From: DATGZX01 sp035296965
GTDB lineage: Bacteria > Planctomycetota > Planctomycetia > Gemmatales > Gemmataceae
Assembly: GCA_035296965.1 (NCBI GenBank)
Contig: DATGZX010000380.1
Coordinates: 132,288-196,287, forward strand
DNA: 64,000 nt
Direction: 5' to 3'
How positions within the stretch are numbered: position 1 is the stretch's first letter; each line of letters starts with the position of its first letter. Below, in pieces: positions 59,875-64,000 of the stretch. The notes beneath the pieces were generated by a model. It saw only the letters and a list, made by a program, of their open reading frames with translations. It was not told the origin of the DNA and ran no database searches. The translations under genes and the position numbers were made by a program.

Positions 59875-60807
59875 ATGATTGAAACGCGCGATTTGACCAA
59901 GATGTACGGCGATCTTTATGCCCTGAACCGGCTCACGATCAAGCTGGAACGTGGCGACGTATACGGCTTCATCGGACCCAACGGTGCCGGCAAGACCACC
60001 ACCATGCGCATCCTCGCCACGCTCTTGAATCCGACCTGGGGCGAAGCGTCGGTGTGTGGCTACTCGATTTATAATGGCGCCAAGGAAATCCGTAGGCTGA
60101 TCGGTTACATGCCCGACTTCTTTGGCGTCTACGACGACATGAAGGTGATTGAATACCTCGAGTTCTTCGCGGCCGCCTACCGGATCAAGGGACCAGAGCG
60201 GCGCAAGAAGTGCGACCAGGTTCTGGACCTCGTCGATTTAGGTTACAAGCGCGATGCGCTGGTCACCAGCCTGTCGCGCGGCATGACCCAGCGCCTGGGC
60301 CTGGCGCGCGTCTTGTTGCACGAACCGCAGGTGCTGCTTCTGGACGAACCTGCCAGCGGCCTGGACCCGCGTGCACGCATCGAGATGCGCGGTCTTCTAA
60401 AAGAACTGCGGAACATGGGCAAGACCATCCTGGTTTCGAGCCACATCCTTCCCGAATTGGCCGACATCTGCAACAAAATCGGCATCATCGAACGTGGCAA
60501 ACTGCTTTTTGACGGAGACGTGTCTTCGGCCATCCGCCGAGTCCGGCAGCATACAGTTCTCGATGTCTGTGTAGCGAATGGCATGACCGAGGCGGCACGG
60601 GACCAGCTGCAGACTCAAACCGAAGTCCTCAAGATCGAGCTCAAGGACGACGAGATCATGCGCGTCACTCTCAATGACGACGTGCACGACGGCAGTTTCA
60701 TCGCCGACGTCCTCGTGAAAAAGGGCTTCCGGCTCAAGATGCTGCGCGAGGAGGAAATCGACTTGGAAGACGTGTTCATGGCAATCACGAAGGGAATCAC
60801 AAACTAG
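59875..60807 (+). CDS. ABC transporter ATP-binding protein
   Basis: A 310-residue ATPase: Walker A GPNGAGKTT, Q-loop YMPDFFGVYDDM, signature LSRGMTQRLGLARVL and Walker B VLLLDEPASGLDP; SSHILPELADIC. It is of the ABC-2 exporter type, with the 80-residue C-terminal domain. No permease follows: the next gene, 118 bases on, is galE. The partner is likely the 788-residue membrane protein upstream or a permease elsewhere. The ATG at 59875 has GAGG 9 bases upstream. Confidence 0.92.
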   Translation: MIETRDLTKMYGDLYALNRLTIKLERGDVYGFIGPNGAGKTTTMRILATLLNPTWGEASVCGYSIYNGAKEIRRLIGYMPDFFGVYDDMKVIEYLEFFAAAYRIKGPERRKKCDQVLDLVDLGYKRDALVTSLSRGMTQRLGLARVLLHEPQVLLLDEPASGLDPRARIEMRGLLKELRNMGKTILVSSHILPELADICNKIGIIERGKLLFDGDVSSAIRRVRQHTVLDVCVANGMTEAARDQLQTQTEVLKIELKDDEIMRVTLNDDVHDGSFIADVLVKKGFRLKMLREEEIDLEDVFMAITKGITN

Positions 60808-60925
60808 GCGCGGGTAGTAGCTCGTAGACAGCAATCGGTAGGAGCAGTCGACGATTGGGTTGCTACTTCGCCCCAATCGCTGCGAACTCTTGGCTATTCT
60901 CTGCTGAGCATTTTCTCACAAAAGC

Positions 60926-61927
60926 ATGCGCATTCTCGTCACAGGTGGTGCTGGTTACATTGGCAGCCATGCCGTACGTTTGTTCCTCGCCCGCGGTCAT
61001 GATGTGTGGGTCTATGACAGTCTGGCCGAGGGACACCGACGCGCTGTTCCTGCCGAACGCTTGATCGTGGGGGACCTGGCGGAAGTCGCGCGGCTGGACC
61101 AGGCGCTGGTGCAGCACCGCATTGAAGCAGTCGTCCATTTTGCGGCGTACACCTATGTCGGCCAATCGGTTCGCGATCCCGGCAAGTACTATCAGAACAA
61201 TCTCGTCAATACTCTGAACCTGATGGAGTGCATGCGTAAGCAGCGCATTTGGAGGCTTGTCTTCTCCAGTACTGCCGCGACCTATGGCGTCCCGCAAAAG
61301 CAACCCATCACCGAAGAGGAACTCCAGCAGCCCATCAATCCATACGGAAATAGCAAGCTCGCTGTCGAACGGGCTCTTGCCGATTATGCCAAGGCCTATA
61401 CCTGGGGCTACGCGGCTCTCCGCTACTTCAACGCTGCCGGTGCCAGTGCGGACGCATCGATAGGTGAAGATCATGACCCGGAAACGCACCTGATTCCTCT
61501 GGCCATCAAAGCTGTCTTGGGACAAATTCCTGCGATCGAAGTCTTCGGCACGGACTATCCGACGCCCGATGGCACTTGCATCCGCGATTACATTCACGTG
61601 GACGATCTGGGCGAAGCTCATCTCCTGGCCCTGGAGAGACTCGAGCCCGGCACCGGGATCCGCTATAACCTTGGCATTGGCCGCGGCTACAGCGTTCGCG
61701 AGGTCATCGAGACCGTTGCAAACGTCACTGGGAAACCTGTCCCGCTGAAGGAAGGGCCGAGGCGCGCGGGTGATCCGCCTGTCCTGGTGGCTTCTTCCGA
61801 AAGGATTCGGCGCGAGCTGGGCTGGCGTCCGCGCTACCACGAGTTGCGTTCCATCGTCGAAACAGCATGGCACTGGCATCAGAGCCATCCCAAAGGGTAT
61901 AACGATCGGACAACTCTGCCCCGTTAA
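60926..61927 (+). CDS. galE: UDP-glucose 4-epimerase
   Basis: A 333-residue short-chain dehydrogenase: nucleotide motif GGAGYIGSH, VFSSTAATYG with catalytic Ser/Thr and NPYGNSKLAVE (YxxxK near residue 140), RYFNAAGA and DGTCIRDYIHVDDL. It interconverts UDP-glucose and UDP-galactose, for exopolysaccharide and cell-surface sugars. Normal length. It precedes a phosphotransferase gene by 27 bases, both + strand, and likely forms an operon with that and the enolase-like gene. Confidence 0.94.
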   Translation: MRILVTGGAGYIGSHAVRLFLARGHDVWVYDSLAEGHRRAVPAERLIVGDLAEVARLDQALVQHRIEAVVHFAAYTYVGQSVRDPGKYYQNNLVNTLNLMECMRKQRIWRLVFSSTAATYGVPQKQPITEEELQQPINPYGNSKLAVERALADYAKAYTWGYAALRYFNAAGASADASIGEDHDPETHLIPLAIKAVLGQIPAIEVFGTDYPTPDGTCIRDYIHVDDLGEAHLLALERLEPGTGIRYNLGIGRGYSVREVIETVANVTGKPVPLKEGPRRAGDPPVLVASSERIRRELGWRPRYHELRSIVETAWHWHQSHPKGYNDRTTLPR

Positions 61928-61954
61928 CTGGGCAGCAGTCCTATCAACTCTTCC

Positions 61955-62980
61955 ATGCTCGAACTCAATCAGGACAACACCCTGGATTACTTGCGTGCAC
62001 GCGGCTGGATTGGTCCCGGGCCTGCCCGTGTGGAGCCTTTGGGATGGGGCGTCTCGAACGCCGTCTTGCGTGTCACGACGCCGGAACAATCGTTTGTCCT
62101 GAAGCAATCGAGACCGCAATTGCGGACACGTGATGCCTGGTTCAGCGATTTGAACCGCGTTTATCGCGAAGAAGAGGTGATGCGCGTCCTCCACGGACTA
62201 CTGCCGGGATTGACGGTTCCGCAGGTCCTGTTCAGCGATCGCGACAACTTCGTCTTCGCGATGAGCCTGGCGCCGCTCCATGCACGAGTCTGGAAGGAAG
62301 CCTTGCTGGCCGGAGAGGTGGACCTTTCTGTCGCGGAGCTCGCGGGGCGAATCCTCGGCCTGATTCACCAATCGACAGCGCAAGATAAGTCCCTTGTGAA
62401 GCGGTTCCAGGATCACAAGGTATTTGTTCAACTTCGTGTCGAGCCATTCTACGTCCGTATTCAGGAGCGACGTCCGGAGGTCGCCTCCGCGGTGGCGCCG
62501 ATCATCGAGCGCATGCTTTCCACGAAGGAAGCACTCTGCCATGGAGATTACAGTCCGAAGAATATCCTCACGCATGACCAAGGATTTACCCTTGTCGATT
62601 ATGAGACGGCCCATTTTGGCGATCCGACCATGGACCTGGGCTTCTTCCTTAGCCATCTCATTCTCAAAGCAGTGAAGAATGCACCGCAGTATGGCGAGTA
62701 TTTCGACCTAACGCGGCATTTTTGGCATGAGTATCACCGTGTCGTGCATTTCCGCCCTGCAGCCGAGCTGGAGTCGAGAGCCATCGAGCATTTTGCGGTG
62801 TGTGCGCTGGCACGCGTGGACGGCACGAGTCCTGTAGACTATCTTCCTGCGGAAGCAAGCAAGGAGGTGGTGCGTCGCTTTGCACGCAAGATCCTATTGG
62901 ACCGGCCCGCGTCCTGGGACGACTGCCTGGAGATCTGTAGTGCTTCCCTGACGGGAAAACAATGTGTCCCCCATGAGTGA
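61955..62980 (+). CDS. Aminoglycoside-phosphotransferase-fold kinase, substrate unknown
   Basis: A 341-residue protein with the APH/choline-kinase fold: VLKQSRPQL holds the ATP-binding Lys, LCHGDYSPKNILTHD is the catalytic loop with the Asp base, LVDYETAHFGDPTMDLGFFL holds the magnesium Asp. Substrates of the family range from aminoglycosides to choline and sugars. It overlaps the enolase-like gene start (62973) by 8 bases, so a metabolic sugar kinase role is more likely than resistance. Confidence 0.85.
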   Translation: MLELNQDNTLDYLRARGWIGPGPARVEPLGWGVSNAVLRVTTPEQSFVLKQSRPQLRTRDAWFSDLNRVYREEEVMRVLHGLLPGLTVPQVLFSDRDNFVFAMSLAPLHARVWKEALLAGEVDLSVAELAGRILGLIHQSTAQDKSLVKRFQDHKVFVQLRVEPFYVRIQERRPEVASAVAPIIERMLSTKEALCHGDYSPKNILTHDQGFTLVDYETAHFGDPTMDLGFFLSHLILKAVKNAPQYGEYFDLTRHFWHEYHRVVHFRPAAELESRAIEHFAVCALARVDGTSPVDYLPAEASKEVVRRFARKILLDRPASWDDCLEICSASLTGKQCVPHE

Positions 62981-64000
62981 TCCGCAAACCATCAGCCGAG
63001 TTCACGCCCGCGAAGTACTCGACAGCCGGGGCAACCCGACAGTGGAAGTGGAAGTGTACTGCTTGGGCGGTGCAATGGGACGAGCGATTGTTCCCAGCGG
63101 AGCCAGCACCGGAAAACACGAAGCAGTCGAATTGCGCGACAGCGAAGTGAGCCGTTACGACGGCAAAGGAGTGCACCGAGCCGTATCCAATGTGGTGCAG
63201 CATATCGCGCCACACCTCGTCGGCAGGCAGGTCACTAACCAACCAGAGATCGATCATATACTCTGTGAGTTGGATAGTACGCCGAACAAATCGCGGCTTG
63301 GCGCAAACGCCATTCTTGGGGTTTCTCTCGCCTGCGCCCATGCCGCCGCCGCTGCCCAGAAGATCCCGCTCTGGCAATACCTGGATCGAAGTGGCAAGGC
63401 AAAACTGCCTTTGCCGATGGTAAACATGATTTCCGGTGGCTTGCATGCCGGCGGCAATCTCGATTTCCAAGATTTTCTACTCATGCCGATCGGCGCGCGC
63501 TCATTCTCGGAAGCTCTGGAGATCACGGTTCGAGTGTATCGCTTTCTGGGCGCAACGCTTCTCCGGCATGGGTTCGAGGGGGTTTTGGTTGGAGACGAAG
63601 GAGGTTACGGGCCTAGGCTGCGCAGCAATGAACAGGCTATCGAAATGGTCCTCGAAGCAATCGAGCGGGCGGGGTATCGTGCCGGCCGGGATGCAGGGTT
63701 GGCACTCGACGTGGCCAGCAGCCACTTTTACCGGGACGGAAAATACTGGTTAAATGCGACGAAAGAAAACGCGCTAAGTGCTGATCAGATGACCGACCTA
63801 CTTACGCGCTGGGTGCGCTCGTACCCCATCCTCAGCATCGAAGACGGCATGGCCGAGGACGATTGGGAAGGCTGGCGCGCTTTGACGGCGACACTGGGAA
63901 AGAGCGTCCAACTTATCGGCGATGACCTGTTCGTCACGAATCCGGCGCGCCTCCGGCAAGGGATAGCGGCAGGAGTCGCCAACAGTGTCCTGGTGAAGGT
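62973..64000 (+). CDS. eno: Enolase, divergent, partial at the right edge
   Basis: About 342 codons are in the window. The enolase pattern is clear: EVLDSRGNPTVEVEVYCLGG, SGASTGKHEAVELRD, GANAILGVSLACAHAAA, LVGDEGGYGP, LDVASSHFY, IEDGMAEDDWEGW, GDDLFVTN. Compared with normal enolases the QE of the NNVDIQEF segment reads LDFQDF, the Ala-Ser-Glu-Phe segment reads SSHFY, and GGFAP reads GGYGP. The gene may be the only enolase of the genome or a second, altered one. The ATG at 62973 overlaps the previous stop by 8 bases. Confidence 0.85.
   Translation, partial: MSDPQTISRVHAREVLDSRGNPTVEVEVYCLGGAMGRAIVPSGASTGKHEAVELRDSEVSRYDGKGVHRAVSNVVQHIAPHLVGRQVTNQPEIDHILCELDSTPNKSRLGANAILGVSLACAHAAAAAQKIPLWQYLDRSGKAKLPLPMVNMISGGLHAGGNLDFQDFLLMPIGARSFSEALEITVRVYRFLGATLLRHGFEGVLVGDEGGYGPRLRSNEQAIEMVLEAIERAGYRAGRDAGLALDVASSHFYRDGKYWLNATKENALSADQMTDLLTRWVRSYPILSIEDGMAEDDWEGWRALTATLGKSVQLIGDDLFVTNPARLRQGIAAGVANSVLVK

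Noticed and set aside
61955..62980. Aminoglycoside resistance gene
   Set aside because: The fold matches APH, but the gene is in a sugar-metabolism operon and overlaps an enolase gene; resistance is not supported.
1..64000. CRISPR arrays, rRNA, tRNA, insertion sequences, phage genes
   Set aside because: No regular spaced repeats, no cloverleaf or rRNA-like sequence and no transposase or integrase reading frame noticed by eye; an RNA-model search (tRNAscan-SE, Infernal) would be decisive.

Overview
The window looks like a chromosomal segment of a planctomycete, most likely of the Gemmataceae/Isosphaeraceae type. The evidence is the moderately high GC content, single housekeeping genes spread among lineage-specific genes, an ECF sigma factor paired with a zinc-binding anti-sigma factor, PQQ-type beta-propeller proteins, tiny lysine-rich lipoproteins, a giant low-complexity membrane protein, and many FHA, kinase, PP2C and zinc-ribbon proteins. 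I saw no rRNA, tRNA, CRISPR array, transposase or phage gene. This placement is inference from gene content, not from a marker-gene tree.

Layout. 1-3.1 kb: the 5' end of a secreted PQQ-propeller protein, an ECF sigma/anti-sigma pair, and three tandem mini-lipoproteins (the smallest 43 residues). 3.3-9.7 kb: a DUF5009/HGSNAT-like membrane acyltransferase, clpC with a good promoter and long leader, and a terpene-cyclase-toroid/DUF362 fusion. 9.8-15.3 kb (+): larC, a DUF4870 protein, alaS and two small conserved proteins. 15.3-23.1 kb (-): methyltransferase, tandem alpha/beta hydrolase, CDF metal transporter, TPR lipoprotein-like protein, PIN/TRAM protein, dGTPase and HIT protein. 23.3-27 kb: an unusual TrmB and topA, converging on a strange purine/pyrimidine inverted repeat. 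27.1-29.7 kb: a large PpiD/SurA-like anchored chaperone.

29.9-39.1 kb (+) is the most interesting region. Six consecutive genes make up a signalling module: a glycine-zipper membrane protein with FHA domain, a zinc-ribbon/Ig-like/membrane protein, a VWA protein, a zinc-ribbon FHA protein, a Ser/Thr kinase framed by zinc ribbons, and a zinc-ribbon pseudokinase-PP2C fusion. The set has a writer (kinase), eraser (PP2C), readers (two FHA proteins), a MIDAS scaffold (VWA) and membrane anchors. It resembles the TerY-P triad (VWA, kinase, PP2C) but has extra parts.

39.4-42.5 kb (-): a HAD phosphatase, a deoxyhypusine-synthase-like protein and a PfkB/RfaE-like kinase, probably one sugar-phosphate pathway. 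42.8-45.5 kb: YbaK deacylase, SRPBCC protein, and a membrane-anchored PQQ propeller. 45.7-49.2 kb (-): a GntR regulator with a clear palindromic operator, an ABC ATPase, an ABC-2 permease and an unrecognised membrane protein, all one operon. 49.4-53.9 kb: a 1524-residue membrane protein with roughly 700 disordered residues. 54.3-60.8 kb (+): a TPR-MA metallopeptidase, MazG-like protein, large membrane protein and ABC ATPase. 60.9-64 kb (+): galE, a phosphotransferase and the start of a divergent enolase.

Several intergenic regions hold short dispersed-looking palindromes. Starts were chosen by Shine-Dalgarno match, signal-peptide position and family convention. Residue positions are approximate.
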